Assembly (NCBI RefSeq): GCF_035956715.1
Contig: NZ_CP108381.1
Location: 1,364,001 to 1,428,000 of the forward strand
From: Nocardia sp. NBC_01329
Lineage (GTDB): Bacteria > Actinomycetota > Actinomycetes > Mycobacteriales > Mycobacteriaceae
Direction of reading: 5' to 3'
Length of the DNA: 64,000 nucleotides
Made by a program: the position numbers and the translations under genes. Below, piece by piece: positions 39,526 to 50,402 of this stretch. Under the pieces are notes generated by a model that was not told the DNA's origin, ran no database searches, and worked only from the letters and a program-made list of their open reading frames with translations. Numbering within the stretch: the first letter of the stretch is position 1; each line of letters starts with the position of its first letter.

Positions 39526-40269
39526 TCAGCGTAGACCGGCGGCGGCGTCCTTATCGAGCAGCCACGTGGTGGATTCCTGCCCGTGTGCCCCGGCAGCCGG
39601 AATCTCGAGTGGGTCGGCGCCTTTTACGGCCGCGGCCACCGGATCGGCTTTCCCGGAGCCGGAGACCACCAGCAGCACATGCCGGGAGCGGCGGATCGCG
39701 GGATAGGTCAGCGTGACCCGCACCGGCGGTGGTTTGGGGGAATCGGTCACTGCGACGGCGTATTCGCGCTCCTCGCCGATCGCATCGGTGTGACCGGGGA
39801 ACAACGAATTGATATGCCCGTCCGGTCCCATCCCGAGCAGATGCAGGTCGAACGCGCCGTGGGCGGCGAGATGAGCGCGTACGGCGGTGGCGTATTCGGC
39901 GGCGGCCTCGACCGGATCGGGGTACTCGCCGTCGGAGGCGGCCACCGTGTGGATCCGCGCCGGATCCACGGGCACATGGTCGAGCAGGGCCTGATGGGCC
40001 TGGAGTTCGTTACGTTCCGGATCACCGGCCGGGACGAAACGTTCGTCGCCCCAGAACACCTCGAGTTTCGACCAGTCGAGACCGCCCGGGTCGTTCCGGA
40101 CCTTCTCCAGCAGCGTGATGCCGGTGCCGCCGCCGGTCACCACGACCGACGCCGAACCGCGTTCGGCCTGCGCGGCGACCAGGATCTCGACGAACCGGCG
40201 GGCAGCGGCCGTGGTCAGTGCGTCGCCATCGGCATGCACTTCGACGGCTGCTTCGGAGCTAGTGGTCAT
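39526..40269 (-). CDS. pgl: 6-phosphogluconolactonase
   Basis: The 247-residue enzyme hydrolyses 6-phosphogluconolactone, the second step of the oxidative pentose phosphate pathway. Family segments are VTGGGTGITLLEKV, VFWGDERFVPAGDPERN with the acidic site, and LLGMGPDGHINSLFPGH with His. It is the last gene of the tkt-tal-zwf-opcA-pgl unit and its start overlaps the end of opcA by 11 bases. It is also known as devB in older annotations. Confidence 0.95.
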   Translation of the reverse strand: MTTSSEAAVEVHADGDALTTAAARRFVEILVAAQAERGSASVVVTGGGTGITLLEKVRNDPGGLDWSKLEVFWGDERFVPAGDPERNELQAHQALLDHVPVDPARIHTVAASDGEYPDPVEAAAEYATAVRAHLAAHGAFDLHLLGMGPDGHINSLFPGHTDAIGEEREYAVAVTDSPKPPPVRVTLTYPAIRRSRHVLLVVSGSGKADPVAAAVKGADPLEIPAAGAHGQESTTWLLDKDAAAGLR

Positions 40270-41182
40270 AGGTCACCCCTTCGATTCCGGCCAGGGCCTC
40301 GGCATAGATCTCGTCCGCGTCCAGCCGGCGCAGTTCCTCGGCCAGGCAGTCACGGGTTTCGCGGCGCGGCAGCGCTATCCGCTGCACGGGATCGCCGGTG
40401 CGGGTCAGGGTGGCGGTGACACCGGTCTGTGGGCGGGCGATGGCGATGGTCACCGACTTCCGGCGCAGCTCGACTCGTAGATCTCCGGTCCGCCGGTACA
40501 CCGGGCAACCGAGCCGCCGGGCCAGCCAGCCCGCGAGGATGTCCAGAGCCGGCTCGTCACGCAGCCCCGACACCGAGACCGACTGCACGGGCTCGAACGG
40601 GGGCTCGTCCATCGCGGCGGCCAGCAGGGCCCGCCAGTAGGTGATCCGGCTCCACGCCAGATCGGAATCCCCGGCCGCGTAGGAATCGCGCCGCTTCTTG
40701 ATGGTCGCCTGCGGGTCCGGGGCGAAGGTCGCGTCGGTGATACGCCGAGTCGCCAGCCGGCCGACCGAATCCTTCGACGGGAAATCAGGGGCGCCGCGCG
40801 GCCACCATGCCACCACCGGGGTATCCGGCAGCAGAAACGGGATGACGACACTGTTCTCGTGGTTCGCCAGCTGCCCCTGCAACCGCAGCACGATCACCTC
40901 GGCGGCACCCGCGTCGCCGCCGACGCGGATCTGCGCGTCCAGCCGCGTCGCCGCCTCCCGATCGCCGCGCGCGAGAACCACTACCCGGCAGGGATGTTCG
41001 CGACTGGCATCGTTGGCGGCGTCGATGGCCTCCTCGGCCTCGGAACTGTCCAGCGTGCACACCACCAGGGTCAGCACCCGGCCCATGGTGATCACACCGT
41101 TGCTCTCGCGCAGCTGCACCAGTCGTTTGGTGACGGCGCCGGTGGTGGTGTCGGGAATATCGATGATCACGGCCGCCGCCAT
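40259..41182 (-). CDS. opcA: Glucose-6-phosphate dehydrogenase assembly protein OpcA
   Basis: The 307-residue protein matches OpcA, needed for full activity of glucose-6-phosphate dehydrogenase in cyanobacteria and actinobacteria. Seen are an N-terminal domain with RVLTLVVCTLDSSEAEEAID, the middle LPDTPVVAWWPRGAPDFPSK and the C-terminal DEIYAEALAG. The start ATG lies inside the end of zwf (16-base overlap) and the end overlaps pgl, so the three are tightly coupled. Confidence 0.93.
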   Translation of the reverse strand: MAAAVIIDIPDTTTGAVTKRLVQLRESNGVITMGRVLTLVVCTLDSSEAEEAIDAANDASREHPCRVVVLARGDREAATRLDAQIRVGGDAGAAEVIVLRLQGQLANHENSVVIPFLLPDTPVVAWWPRGAPDFPSKDSVGRLATRRITDATFAPDPQATIKKRRDSYAAGDSDLAWSRITYWRALLAAAMDEPPFEPVQSVSVSGLRDEPALDILAGWLARRLGCPVYRRTGDLRVELRRKSVTIAIARPQTGVTATLTRTGDPVQRIALPRRETRDCLAEELRRLDADEIYAEALAGIEGVTYDH

Positions 41183-42741
41183 TCCCGGCCGGTGCGGGCC
41201 AGCATCGCGTCGGCGGAGTCCGGGCCCCAGGTGCCGGCCTCGTACTGTTCGGGTTTGCCGTCGGCGGCCCAGTGGGCGAGTACCGGATCCAGGATGCGCC
41301 AGGACAATTCGACCTCCGCATTGACCGGGAACAACGAGGGTTCGCCGAGCAGTACATCCAGGATCAGCCGCTCATAGGCCTCCGGAGACGATTCGGTGAA
41401 CGCCTCGCCGTAACTGAAGTCCATATTCACATCGCGCACTTCCATCGACGATCCGGGCACCTTCGACCCGAACCGCATGGTGATTCCCTCATCCGGCTGC
41501 ACCCGGATGACCAGCGCGTTCTCGCCGAGATCCGCCGTCATGGTCTGATCGAAGGGCAGATGCGGGGCGCGTTTGAACACCACCGCGATCTCGGTGACCC
41601 GGCGGCCCAGACGTTTACCGGTGCGCAGGTAGAACGGCACGCCTGCCCAGCGCCGGGTATCGACCTCGAGGGTCAGCGCGGCATACGTTTCGGTGCGCGA
41701 CTGCGGATCGAAACCTTCCTCGTCCAGCAGACCGACCACTTCCCGACCGCCCTGCCAGCCGGCCGCGTACTGGCCGCGGGCGGTGGTCTCGTCGAGCGGC
41801 TCGACGAGTTTGGTGGCGGAGAGGACCTTGATCTTCTCGTTCTGCAACTGCCGCGGTTCGAAGCTGATCGGCTCCTCCATGGCGGTGAGCGCGAGCAGCT
41901 GCAGCAGATGGTTCTGGATCACGTCGCGGGCGGCGCCGATACCGTCGTAGTAGCCGGCTCGGCCGCCCAGGCCGATATCCTCGGCCATGGTGATCTGGAC
42001 GTGGTCGACGTAGTTGGCGTTCCAGATCGGGTCGAACAACTGGTTGGCGAAACGCAGCGCCAGAATGTTCTGCACCGTCTCCTTGCCGAGATAATGGTCG
42101 ATCCGGAACACCGTCTCCTCGGGGAACACCCGGTTCACCAGTGCGTTCAGTTCACGCGCGCTGTCGAGATCGTGCCCGAACGGTTTCTCGATCACGACCC
42201 GCCGCCAGGGTGCGCGCCCGAGCGCGGCCGCCGAACTGGTCAACTGGTGGCGGTGTAGTTGGTCCAGCACCACCGGGAAGGTGTTCGGCGGAATCGACAG
42301 GTAGAAGGCGTGATTGCCGCCGGTGCCCCGCTCGTCGTCCAGCCGGGCCAGGGTATCGGCGAGCCGGCCGAACGCGTCGCCGTCCTCGAAAGTGCCTTGG
42401 ACGAAACGGAACCCCTCGGCCAGGTGGTCCCAGACCTCCTGGCGGAACGGGGTGCGCGCGTGTTCGCGGACGGCCTCGTGCACGATCTCGCCGAAATCCC
42501 GGTCCGACATCTCCCGGCGGGCGAAGCCGACGAGGGCGAAACCCGGGGGCAGCAGCCCCCGGTTCGCCAGATCGTAGATGGCCGGCATGAGCTTGCGCCG
42601 GGACAGATCTCCGGTGACCCCGAAGATCACCATGCTGCACGGGCCCGCGATCCGCGGAATCCGTTTGTCCCGGCTGTCCCGCAGCGGATTACGCCACGGG
42701 GTGCCGGATGCCGTCTGTGTGCTCTCCGGAGCGCCGGCCAT
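41167..42741 (-). CDS. zwf: Glucose-6-phosphate 1-dehydrogenase
   Basis: The 524-residue enzyme starts the oxidative pentose phosphate pathway and makes NADPH. Visible are the dinucleotide motif GVTGDLSRRKLMPAIYDL, EKPFGHDLDSA, the active-site RIDHYLGKETVQN with catalytic His, and FYLRTGKRL. About 25 extra N-terminal residues precede the core. It lies 5 bases after tal and overlaps opcA. In M. tuberculosis the matching gene is zwf2. Confidence 0.96.
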   Translation of the reverse strand: MAGAPESTQTASGTPWRNPLRDSRDKRIPRIAGPCSMVIFGVTGDLSRRKLMPAIYDLANRGLLPPGFALVGFARREMSDRDFGEIVHEAVREHARTPFRQEVWDHLAEGFRFVQGTFEDGDAFGRLADTLARLDDERGTGGNHAFYLSIPPNTFPVVLDQLHRHQLTSSAAALGRAPWRRVVIEKPFGHDLDSARELNALVNRVFPEETVFRIDHYLGKETVQNILALRFANQLFDPIWNANYVDHVQITMAEDIGLGGRAGYYDGIGAARDVIQNHLLQLLALTAMEEPISFEPRQLQNEKIKVLSATKLVEPLDETTARGQYAAGWQGGREVVGLLDEEGFDPQSRTETYAALTLEVDTRRWAGVPFYLRTGKRLGRRVTEIAVVFKRAPHLPFDQTMTADLGENALVIRVQPDEGITMRFGSKVPGSSMEVRDVNMDFSYGEAFTESSPEAYERLILDVLLGEPSLFPVNAEVELSWRILDPVLAHWAADGKPEQYEAGTWGPDSADAMLARTGREWRRP

Positions 42742-42746
42742 CTGAG

Positions 42747-43955
42747 TCAGTTACCTCCCGCGTCCGCCGCGTCGGACCCGGAGGAGGTAGCCTGCGTGGC
42801 CACGGAGGGGCCCGCGGAGGACGCCGTCGATGCAGCGGACCGGAGTTCACCCGTGGTGGCCTCCAGCAGTTCCTCCCAGGACTTCTCGAACTTTTCCACG
42901 CCCTCACGTTCGAGGACCGCGAACACATCGTCGAGATCGATACCGGCCGCGCGCAACTGCTCGAAGACCTCGGCCGCTTCCGCGCCGGTGCCGGAGACGG
43001 TGTCCCCGCGGACCTCGCCGTGATCGGCGACGGCCTCGAGCGTCTTCTCCGGCAGCGTGTTCACGGTGTTCGCCGCGACCAGTTCGGTCACGTAGAGGGT
43101 GTCCGAGTAGTCGGGGTTCTTGACACCGGTCGACGCCCACAGCGGCCGCTGCCGGTTGGCGCCGGCCGAGGCCAGGTGATCATAGGTGGAAACGTGACCG
43201 CCACCCGGTGCGAAGACGTCTTCGTACTCGGCATAGGCCAGGCGGGCATTGGCCACCCCGGCCTTACCGCGCAGCGCCAGCGCTTCCGGTGTGCCGATGG
43301 CCTCGAGACGTTTGTCGATTTCGGTATCCACCCGTGATACGAAGAACGACGCCACCGAATGGATCTTGGCCAGATCGTGTCCGCCGACCCGCGCTTTGCG
43401 CAGCCCGTCGAGGTAGGCGCCCATGACCGAGCGGTATCGCTCCACCGAGAAGATCAGCGTGACGTTCACGCTGATGCCCTCCTCGATCACCGCGGTGATG
43501 GCGGGCAGGCCCGCCTCAGTGGCCGGGATCTTGATGAACAGGTTCGGCCGGTCGACGATTTTCCACAGTTCGACCGCCTGGGCGACCGTCTTGTCGGCGT
43601 CGAAGGCCAGGCGCGGGTCGACCTCGATGGAGACCCGGCCGTCGACCCCGCCGGTCTGTTCGAACACCGGGGCCAGCACATCGCAGGCCGCGCGGACGTC
43701 ATCGGTGGTGATGGTGCGGATCGCGGCGTCGACATCGGCGCCGCGGGCGGCGAGCTCACGGACCTGGTCGTCGTAGGCGTGCCCCTTGCTGAGGGCGCCC
43801 TGGAAGATGGTCGGGTTGGTGGTGATTCCGACGATCCCGCGGGTGGCGATCAGTTCGGCGAGGTTGCCGGAGTCGATCCGATCGCGGGACAGATCGTCCA
43901 GCCACACCGACACCCCGGCCGCGGCCAAGGCGGCGATGTTCTCGTTCTGTGCCAT
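42747..43955 (-). CDS. tal: Transaldolase
   Basis: The 402-residue enzyme moves a three-carbon unit between sugar phosphates. The active-site Lys is in [16 protein letters not shown], and the N-terminus [20 protein letters not shown] and the segment [16 protein letters not shown] are typical of the actinobacterial transaldolase class. Compared with the usual length of about 370, the last 30 residues form a Ser/Ala/Thr-rich tail that looks disordered. Its start is 6 bases downstream of the tkt stop. Confidence 0.95.
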   Translation of the reverse strand: MAQNENIAALAAAGVSVWLDDLSRDRIDSGNLAELIATRGIVGITTNPTIFQGALSKGHAYDDQVRELAARGADVDAAIRTITTDDVRAACDVLAPVFEQTGGVDGRVSIEVDPRLAFDADKTVAQAVELWKIVDRPNLFIKIPATEAGLPAITAVIEEGISVNVTLIFSVERYRSVMGAYLDGLRKARVGGHDLAKIHSVASFFVSRVDTEIDKRLEAIGTPEALALRGKAGVANARLAYAEYEDVFAPGGGHVSTYDHLASAGANRQRPLWASTGVKNPDYSDTLYVTELVAANTVNTLPEKTLEAVADHGEVRGDTVSGTGAEAAEVFEQLRAAGIDLDDVFAVLEREGVEKFEKSWEELLEATTGELRSAASTASSAGPSVATQATSSGSDAADAGGN

Positions 43956-43961
43956 GGGCCC

Positions 43962-46103
43962 TTATCCCTTCACATTGTCGAGCGTGCGCTGCGCAGCGGC
44001 CACAACAGCCTCCGGCGTGAAGCCGAACTCGCGGAACAAGGTCTTGTAATCGGCCGAGGCGCCGAAATGCTCGATCGAAACGATCTCGCCCGCGTCGCCG
44101 GTGAACCGGTACCACGGCATCGCGATACCTGCCTCGACGACGACTCGAGCGGCGACCGCCGGGGGCAGCACCTCGTCGCGATACGCCTTGTCCTGCGCGT
44201 CGAACCACTCCACGCAGGGCATCGAGACCACCCGGGTACCGATGCCCTGCTCCTCCAGCGTAGTGCGCGCGGCCACGGCGAGTTGGAGCTCGGAGCCCGT
44301 GGCGATGATGATCACCCGCGGTACTCCGGTGGAGGCCTCAGCCAGGATGTAACCGCCCTTGGCGACACCCTCGAGGCTGGTGCCTTCCTGAACCGGCAGG
44401 TCCTGACGGGTCAGCGCCAGCGCTGCCGGGCCCCCGGTGCCCACGGCGTCGCTCGAGACGAACGGCGAGTTGTGTTTGCCGCTGTGCTTCTCGATCACCG
44501 TGCGCCAGGCGTACGCGGTCTCGTTGGCATCGCCGGGGCGCACCACCGACAGGCCCGGGATGGCGCGCAGGGCGGCTAGATGCTCGATCGGCTGGTGGGT
44601 CGGGCCGTCCTCGCCGAGACCGATCGAATCGTGGGTCCAGACATAGGTGACCGGTACCCGCATGAGCGCGGCCAGCCGCACGGCCGGACGCATGTAATCG
44701 CTGAACACCAGGAAGGTGCCACCGTAGGGACGGGTGGGACCGTGCAGGGCGATGCCGTTGAGGATCGAACCCATCGCGTGCTCACGGACCCCGAAATGCA
44801 GGGTGCGGCCGTAGGGGCTCGCCTTCCACATCCCGGTCGAGATGGATTCCGGTCCGAAGCTCAGCGAATCCGGGATGGTGGTGTTGTTCGATTCGGCGAG
44901 GTCGGCCGAACCGCCCCACAGTTCCGGCAGCACCGGTCCCAGGGCGGCCAGCACCTTGGCGGAGGCCTTACGGGTGGCCAGGCCCTTGGCATCGGGCTCC
45001 CAGGTGGGCAGGCCGTCGGCCCAGCCGGCGGGGAGCTGACCGTTGAACAGCCGGTCGAACAGCTTCTTGGCCTCCGGCGCGCGCTGGGCCCAGGCGTCGA
45101 ATTCGACAGTCCAGTCGGCGTGCGCCTTCGCACCACGCTCGGCGGCCTTACGGGTGTGCGCGATGACCTCGTCGGTGACCTCGAAGCTCTGCTCGGGATC
45201 GAAACCGAGCGCGCGTTTGGTGCCGGCCACTTCGTCGGCCCCGAGTGCGGCGCCGTGCGAGGCACCGGTGTTCATCTTGTTGGGGGCCGGATAGCCGATG
45301 ATGGTGCGCAGCAGGATCATCGACGGTTTGCCGGTCTCGGCCTTGGCCGCGGCCAAGGCGGCTTCGATCGCGACGACGTCCTCGCCGCCCTCCACCACCT
45401 CGACATGCCAGCCGTAGGCCGCGTAGCGGGCTGCCACGTCCTCGGTGAAGGCGATGGTGGTGTCGTCCTCGATGGAGATCTTGTTGTCGTCGTAGATCAC
45501 CACCAGGTTGCCCAGCTGCTGGGTGCCCGCGAGGGAGGACGCCTCGGAGGTGACGCCCTCTTCCATATCGCCGTCGGAGGCGATCACGTAGATGTGGTGA
45601 TCGAACGGGCTGGCACCCGTCTCGGCCTCGGGATCGAACAGCCCGCGCTCGCGGCGGGCGGCCATCGCCATACCCACCGCGGAGGCCAGGCCCTGGCCCA
45701 GCGGCCCGGTGGTGATCTCCACGCCCTTGGTGTGCCGGTACTCCGGGTGGCCCGGGGTCAGCGAACCCCACTTGCGCAGGTTGCGCAGATCGTCGAGTTC
45801 CAGACCGAAACCCGCCAGATAGAGCTGGATGTAGAGGGTCAGGCTGGAGTGTCCGCACGACAGCACGAACCGGTCGCGACCGACCCATTCGGGATCGGCT
45901 GGGTCGTGGCGCATGGTGCGCTGGAACAATGTGTAGGCCAGCGGCGCGAGACTCATCGCGGTACCCGGGTGGCCGTTGCCCGCGGTCTGCACCGCGTCGG
46001 CGGCGAGGACCCGGACGGTGTCGACAGCTTTGGTGTCCAGATCCGTCCAGTCGTCCGGAAGGTTCGGCTGGGTGAGGGCGCGGATGTCGTCTGTCACTGA
46101 CAC
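43962..46103 (-). CDS. tkt: Transketolase
   Basis: The 713-residue TPP enzyme transfers two-carbon units in the non-oxidative pentose phosphate pathway. Seen are [20 protein letters not shown], the TPP site [34 protein letters not shown], and [20 protein letters not shown] at 46103 is chosen from the AGGAG site ten bases before it; a second GTG at 46097 is possible. It heads the tkt-tal-zwf-opcA-pgl unit. TAGGGT on the minus strand at 46202-46207 is the likely -10 box. Confidence 0.96.
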   Translation of the reverse strand: MSVTDDIRALTQPNLPDDWTDLDTKAVDTVRVLAADAVQTAGNGHPGTAMSLAPLAYTLFQRTMRHDPADPEWVGRDRFVLSCGHSSLTLYIQLYLAGFGLELDDLRNLRKWGSLTPGHPEYRHTKGVEITTGPLGQGLASAVGMAMAARRERGLFDPEAETGASPFDHHIYVIASDGDMEEGVTSEASSLAGTQQLGNLVVIYDDNKISIEDDTTIAFTEDVAARYAAYGWHVEVVEGGEDVVAIEAALAAAKAETGKPSMILLRTIIGYPAPNKMNTGASHGAALGADEVAGTKRALGFDPEQSFEVTDEVIAHTRKAAERGAKAHADWTVEFDAWAQRAPEAKKLFDRLFNGQLPAGWADGLPTWEPDAKGLATRKASAKVLAALGPVLPELWGGSADLAESNNTTIPDSLSFGPESISTGMWKASPYGRTLHFGVREHAMGSILNGIALHGPTRPYGGTFLVFSDYMRPAVRLAALMRVPVTYVWTHDSIGLGEDGPTHQPIEHLAALRAIPGLSVVRPGDANETAYAWRTVIEKHSGKHNSPFVSSDAVGTGGPAALALTRQDLPVQEGTSLEGVAKGGYILAEASTGVPRVIIIATGSELQLAVAARTTLEEQGIGTRVVSMPCVEWFDAQDKAYRDEVLPPAVAARVVVEAGIAMPWYRFTGDAGEIVSIEHFGASADYKTLFREFGFTPEAVVAAAQRTLDNVKG

Positions 46104-46451
46104 GACCGTGTTTCTCCTGACATTTCGAGGCGTCGAAATTGGGGGCGGGCAGGGCGGCGAACCGGTACGGCGCGGTGACTGTGGCGCCGCATACACCCCA
46201 TACCCTAATTGCGCCCGGCCGCCCCCGTGCAGGCCCCCCGGCTAGTCCCGCGAGCCGGTCATCGCCCGCATGGCCCCGGTGGCCGGCCGGCACGGGCGCA
46301 CCCGGCAACCCGGCGCGCGGGTGGGCGCACAGGGGCGAGCGGCAGCGCACACCGAGTGTGGGTCTACCATCGTGCGTAGTAGTAGCCGCGTCGCAGCCGC
46401 GCGCTGCTCCTTCCCAAACCGGATGCGAAGCACAGCGTGCGAGGAGAGATA
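46104..46451. other. Divergent promoter region between tkt and ctaB
   Basis: These 348 bases hold two likely promoters and no supported gene. TAGGGT (minus strand, 46202-46207) serves tkt, and TACCAT (plus strand, 46365-46370) serves ctaB with a leader of about 75 bases. The middle is very GC-rich. Confidence 0.5.
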
Positions 46452-47441
46452 GTGCGGATCGGTCATGACGCGGGGGTCGGCGGCGCCCACGATTCCGCCC
46501 CGGCACCCGCGGACCGCGTCCTCGGCAGTGCGAAGCTCGCCCGCGTCGCGCGGCGCCCACTCGCCTATGTCGCGCTCACCAAACCACGTGTCATCGAACT
46601 GTTGCTGGTGGCCACCATTCCCACGATGCTGCTGGCCGACCGCGGGCAGGTCGACATCCGGCTGATCCTGGCCACCCTGTTCGGCGGCTGGATGGGCGCG
46701 GCCAGCGCCAACACCCTCAACTGCGTGGCCGACGCCGATATCGACAAGGTGATGAAGCGGACCGCCAAGCGGCCACTGGCCCGTGACGCGGTACCGACCT
46801 CGCACGCCTTCGTTTTCGGTGTTGTGCTGGGTATCGGCTCGTTCGCGTGGCTGTGGTGGCAGGCAAACCTGCTCAGCGGTGTGCTGGTCGTCGCGACCAT
46901 CCTGTTCTACGTCTTCGTCTATACCCTCGGTCTCAAGCGGCGTACCTCGCAGAACGTGGTGTGGGGCGGCGCGGCCGGTTGTATGCCCGCCCTCGTCGGC
47001 TGGTCGGCGGTCACCGGCACGATCGGCTGGCCCGCCCTGGCGCTGTTCGGTGTGATCTTCTTCTGGACCCCGCCGCATACCTGGGCGCTGGCCATGCGCT
47101 ACAAGGAGGACTACCGGGCGGCCGGAGTGCCGATGCTGCCGGTGGTGGCCACCGAAGAGACCGTGACCAAACAGATCGTCGTCTACACCTGGCTGACCGT
47201 GCTGACGACGCTGGCGCTGGTACCTGCTACCGGGGTGATCTACGCAGCGGTCGCGCTGGTCGCCGGTGCCTGGTTCCTGCTGATGGCGCATCAGCTCTAC
47301 GCCGGGGTCCGGCGGGGCGAATCGGTCAAACCGCTGCGCCTGTTCCTGCAGTCCAACAACTACCTCGCGGTGGTGTTCTGCGGTCTGGCCGTCGACTCGG
47401 TGCTCGGCTGGACCACCCTCGGCGACGTCTTCTTCGGCTGA
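46452..47441 (+). CDS. ctaB: Protohaem IX farnesyltransferase (haem O synthase)
   Basis: The 329-residue membrane enzyme adds a farnesyl chain to haem B for cytochrome oxidase. It has about nine hydrophobic helices and the two acidic prenyltransferase loops: [20 protein letters not shown] and the second [14 protein letters not shown]. The KRPLARDA segment is also conserved. GTG at 46452 has GAGGAGAG upstream. It works with ctaA, which lies 3 kb away on the other strand, to make haem A. Confidence 0.95.
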   Translation: MRIGHDAGVGGAHDSAPAPADRVLGSAKLARVARRPLAYVALTKPRVIELLLVATIPTMLLADRGQVDIRLILATLFGGWMGAASANTLNCVADADIDKVMKRTAKRPLARDAVPTSHAFVFGVVLGIGSFAWLWWQANLLSGVLVVATILFYVFVYTLGLKRRTSQNVVWGGAAGCMPALVGWSAVTGTIGWPALALFGVIFFWTPPHTWALAMRYKEDYRAAGVPMLPVVATEETVTKQIVVYTWLTVLTTLALVPATGVIYAAVALVAGAWFLLMAHQLYAGVRRGESVKPLRLFLQSNNYLAVVFCGLAVDSVLGWTTLGDVFFG

Positions 47442-47527
47442 GCTTCCGGGCCTCGGCGGGGTAATCGTGTCGGGCACCCACTACGACCGGCACCCGTCCG
47501 GCCGTGGCGGCAGCGCGATATCCCGAG

Positions 47528-48493
47528 TCAGGGCAGCAGGACGATCGAGCCGGTGGTCCGGCGGCTCTCCAGATCGCGGTGCGCCTGTTCGGCTTCGGCC
47601 AGCGGATAGGTCGCGCCGATCCGGACGGTGAGCGAGCCGTCGGCGACGGCCTCGAAGATATCGCCGGCCCGCCAGTCCAATTCGGCGCGATCGCGGGTGT
47701 AATGGGCGATATTGGGCCGGGTCACGAACACCGAACCCGCCGCGTTGAGGCGTTGCAGATCCACCGGCGGCACCGGGCCGCTGGCCGCACCGAACAGCGC
47801 GAGTGTGCCGCGCACCCGCAACGAGGCGAGACTGGCATCGAAGGTGGCCGCGCCCACGCCGTCGTAGACCGCCGCGACGCCCTCGCCGCCGGTCAGTTCG
47901 CGAACCCGGTCGGCGAGGTCGTCGCCGTAGCGCAGTACCTCACCGGCGCCCGCGCCGCGCGACAGGTCTTCCTTCTCGTCGGAGGACACCGTGCTGATCA
48001 CCCGGATATCCCGGGCAACAGCAAGTTGGGTGAGCAGCAGTCCCACGCCGCCCGCACCCGCATGAACCAGGATCGTCTCGCCCGGTTCGGGACGGTAGAC
48101 CGATTCGATCAGATAGTGCGCTGTCATACCCTGCAGCAAGGCCGAGGCCGCCACTGCCGGATCGATATCGCCGGGCACCGCCACCGCGACCGCTTCGTCC
48201 ACCACCCCGCGCGGGGCGTAGCTGTTCGGACCGGCCGCCCAGGCCACCCGGTCGCCGACGGCGAATCCGGTGACCTCGGAACCTGTTTCGGCCACCACTC
48301 CGGTACCCTCGGAACCCGGAATGTAGGGCACGGGCCGCGGATAGGTACCGGTGCGGAAATAAGTGTCGATGAAATTCACACCGACGGCATCGATATCGAC
48401 CAGTAGCTGATTCGGTCCGGGCTCCGGATCGGGAACCTCGGCGAGGGTCAGCACTTCCGGACCGCCGTGCCGGTCTACCTGGATCGCGCGCAT
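47528..48493 (-). CDS. qor: Quinone oxidoreductase (zinc-free MDR family)
   Basis: The 321-residue enzyme has the GroES-like N-terminal part MRAIQVDRHGGPEVLTLAEV, then GVNFIDTYFRTGTYP, PYIPGSEGTGVV and the NADPH site VHAGAGGVGLLLTQLA. It lacks the zinc Cys ligands, as in QOR proteins that reduce quinones with NADPH. ATG at 48493 is favoured because the protein starts at the family N-terminus and TAGAAC lies seven bases before it on the minus strand. Its place next to ctaB matches Rv1454c. Confidence 0.93.
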   Translation of the reverse strand: MRAIQVDRHGGPEVLTLAEVPDPEPGPNQLLVDIDAVGVNFIDTYFRTGTYPRPVPYIPGSEGTGVVAETGSEVTGFAVGDRVAWAAGPNSYAPRGVVDEAVAVAVPGDIDPAVAASALLQGMTAHYLIESVYRPEPGETILVHAGAGGVGLLLTQLAVARDIRVISTVSSDEKEDLSRGAGAGEVLRYGDDLADRVRELTGGEGVAAVYDGVGAATFDASLASLRVRGTLALFGAASGPVPPVDLQRLNAAGSVFVTRPNIAHYTRDRAELDWRAGDIFEAVADGSLTVRIGATYPLAEAEQAHRDLESRRTTGSIVLLP

Positions 48494-48632
48494 GGATCCA
48501 GTTCTACACACGGGTGTGCCCGGGTCGGATGCAGGGGTCGGCAACTGCGCCCACGGCCGCTGCCGGGAAAGATGACCAGGTGGTCCGGACCGGGCCCCGG
48601 CCGCAGTCCTACTCGTCGGTAAACTCCACTGT

Positions 48633-48980
48633 ATGAGTGCAGATTCCACCACCACCGTCGACGCTCCGAGGGAGATCGTCGAATCGGTGCGCAAGTTCAT
48701 CGCCGAGCACGGGGGTTCGGCCGAGGCCGTTGCGCAGCCGGTCGGCCGCCGCGGTGTCCGGGTAACGCTGGTCGGTTCCGACGGAGTGCTCGGGGATCGG
48801 ATGGTCGCCGATGCGGCCACCGCGCAGGCCGTGGTCGACGCGGTGGACGGGCTCACTGCCGCCGAGGGCTGGGATCGGGAATTGGTCTCGCGTACCACCC
48901 CGCGGACGGGCCACTGGGCGAAGATGGCCGGCTGGGTGGCAGGTCAGACTCGGTTTCCGAAGGCTCGTAACGAGAAGTGA
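48633..48980 (+). CDS. Conserved hypothetical protein, 115 residues
   Basis: This small, soluble protein has an N-terminal helix (REIVESVRKFIAEHGGSAEA) followed by a beta-rich VRVTLVGSDGVLGDRMV and a C-terminal HWAKMAGWVAGQTRFPKARN. No catalytic motif is recognised. ATG at 48633 lies seven bases after TAAACT (48620-48625), a leaderless arrangement. It is divergent from qor. A role cannot be assigned. Confidence 0.7.
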   Translation: MSADSTTTVDAPREIVESVRKFIAEHGGSAEAVAQPVGRRGVRVTLVGSDGVLGDRMVADAATAQAVVDAVDGLTAAEGWDRELVSRTTPRTGHWAKMAGWVAGQTRFPKARNEK

Positions 48981-49117
48981 CACCTGTGGGTGCTCACAGG
49001 TCCATCGACGGGCATCAGGTAGGTCGAACAGTTTCCCGAGCAAAAACTACTGACGAGTAACCGGTTCGCGCTACCGTTAGGGCCTCGAGCGTCAGCCCCG
49101 GGGTAGAAGGAGCCGAT

Positions 49118-50350
49118 ATGACGGTCAGCAGTCCGACCCGGTCCAGACTCACGGTGTCCGGCCGTCCGATCTCGAACCATCTACGGGATGTATCGGCCCT
49201 GTCACGTCAGATGGTCGGTCATTTCGTCGAGCACGTCGCACCGTGCGGCACGCTGCCGGGTGACGCGCTCCAGGGTGATGTCACCGCGGTGACGCGGCTC
49301 TGCCTGGAACTCACCCTGAGCCGGCTCGACGGCCGGGAGTTGCCGGAGAAGATCGAACAGGTCCGGGAGGCCGCCGCCGAATGGGCGCGCGAGGGTATCC
49401 CGATCGACACCATCAATCACGCTATCCACGAGGGCTTCAAACTCGGTTTCGACCGCATCATGTCCACCGCGGGACCTTCGGATTCGGCGACATTGGTCGC
49501 CACCGCCCGCCGGATGCTGGAGATCCTGGACACGATCACCTCGGAAGTGGCGCTGGCGTACGTCGGCGAATACCGGGGCGTGGTCTCCGAGCATCACACC
49601 GCTGTGCATACGCTCACCTCGGCACTGCTCGGCGGACACAGTACCGCCACCATGGCCCGCGAATGCGGGATCGAGATCGCCGGCTCCTACCAGGTGCTGG
49701 CCCTGGCCCTGCCGCCACATCCGGACGAATCCGCGCAGCAGGTCGACGGCCGTATCGTGGCGCGTCGCAAACTACGCCGGGTTCAGGCCGAACTGGCCCG
49801 CAGCTGCGGGGAGAAGGCGCTCTCGCTGCTCAGCATCGACGGCGGCACGGTCCTGCTCCCGGCCGACGGTTTCCCCGACGCGGCACTCGACGAACTGATC
49901 GCGCGTCTCGCGCAGGCCGCGCAGGTGCCGGTCACCGCCACCGTGGTCACCGCGGCCACCGCCGAAATTCCCGACGCCACCGACCGCGCCCACGAACTCC
50001 TCGACACCGTGCAGCGGATCGCCGACGGGGGCGGCCTGTACCGCTTCACCGATCTGGCATTGGAATTCCAGATCACCCGGCCCGGGCCCGCGCGCGAACA
50101 TCTCAGCGCCATCCTCGACCCGCTGGACGACCATCCCGAGCTGCTGGAGACGCTGCGCCAGCACATCGCGAACAATTTCAACCGACAGCGCACGGCCCGC
50201 CTCATGCATATGCACACCAATACGCTCGACTACCGGCTCAAGAGGGTCCGGATGCTGACCGGATTCGATCCGGCTGTCCCCACCGGGCTGTGGTATCTCA
50301 CTTCCGCACTGGTCGCCCGCAGCTATCAGAACGGGCCGAGCCCGACCTGA
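49118..50350 (+). CDS. PucR-family transcriptional regulator
   Basis: The 410-residue protein has an N-terminal helical sensor region (about 20-165, with a RsbRD-like pattern VTRLCLELTLSRLDGRELPE), a central GGDEF-related CdaR-type domain (about 170-320), and the C-terminal PucR helix-turn-helix at about 345-405 (HIANNFNRQRTARLMHMHTN, TLDYRLKRVRMLTGFDP). It matches the regulator next to ctaB in mycobacteria (Rv1453). A GAAGGAG site lies before ATG 49118. The inducer is unknown. Confidence 0.87.
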   Translation: MTVSSPTRSRLTVSGRPISNHLRDVSALSRQMVGHFVEHVAPCGTLPGDALQGDVTAVTRLCLELTLSRLDGRELPEKIEQVREAAAEWAREGIPIDTINHAIHEGFKLGFDRIMSTAGPSDSATLVATARRMLEILDTITSEVALAYVGEYRGVVSEHHTAVHTLTSALLGGHSTATMARECGIEIAGSYQVLALALPPHPDESAQQVDGRIVARRKLRRVQAELARSCGEKALSLLSIDGGTVLLPADGFPDAALDELIARLAQAAQVPVTATVVTAATAEIPDATDRAHELLDTVQRIADGGGLYRFTDLALEFQITRPGPAREHLSAILDPLDDHPELLETLRQHIANNFNRQRTARLMHMHTNTLDYRLKRVRMLTGFDPAVPTGLWYLTSALVARSYQNGPSPT

Positions 50351-50402
50351 GAACGGCCGTCGCCCGCGGCACGGCGGCGGCCGGTCTCCCGATACGCCCG
50401 TG

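Noticed and set aside
44580..46100. A 506-codon plus-strand open frame opposite tkt
   Set aside because: It is antisense to transketolase with no family features.
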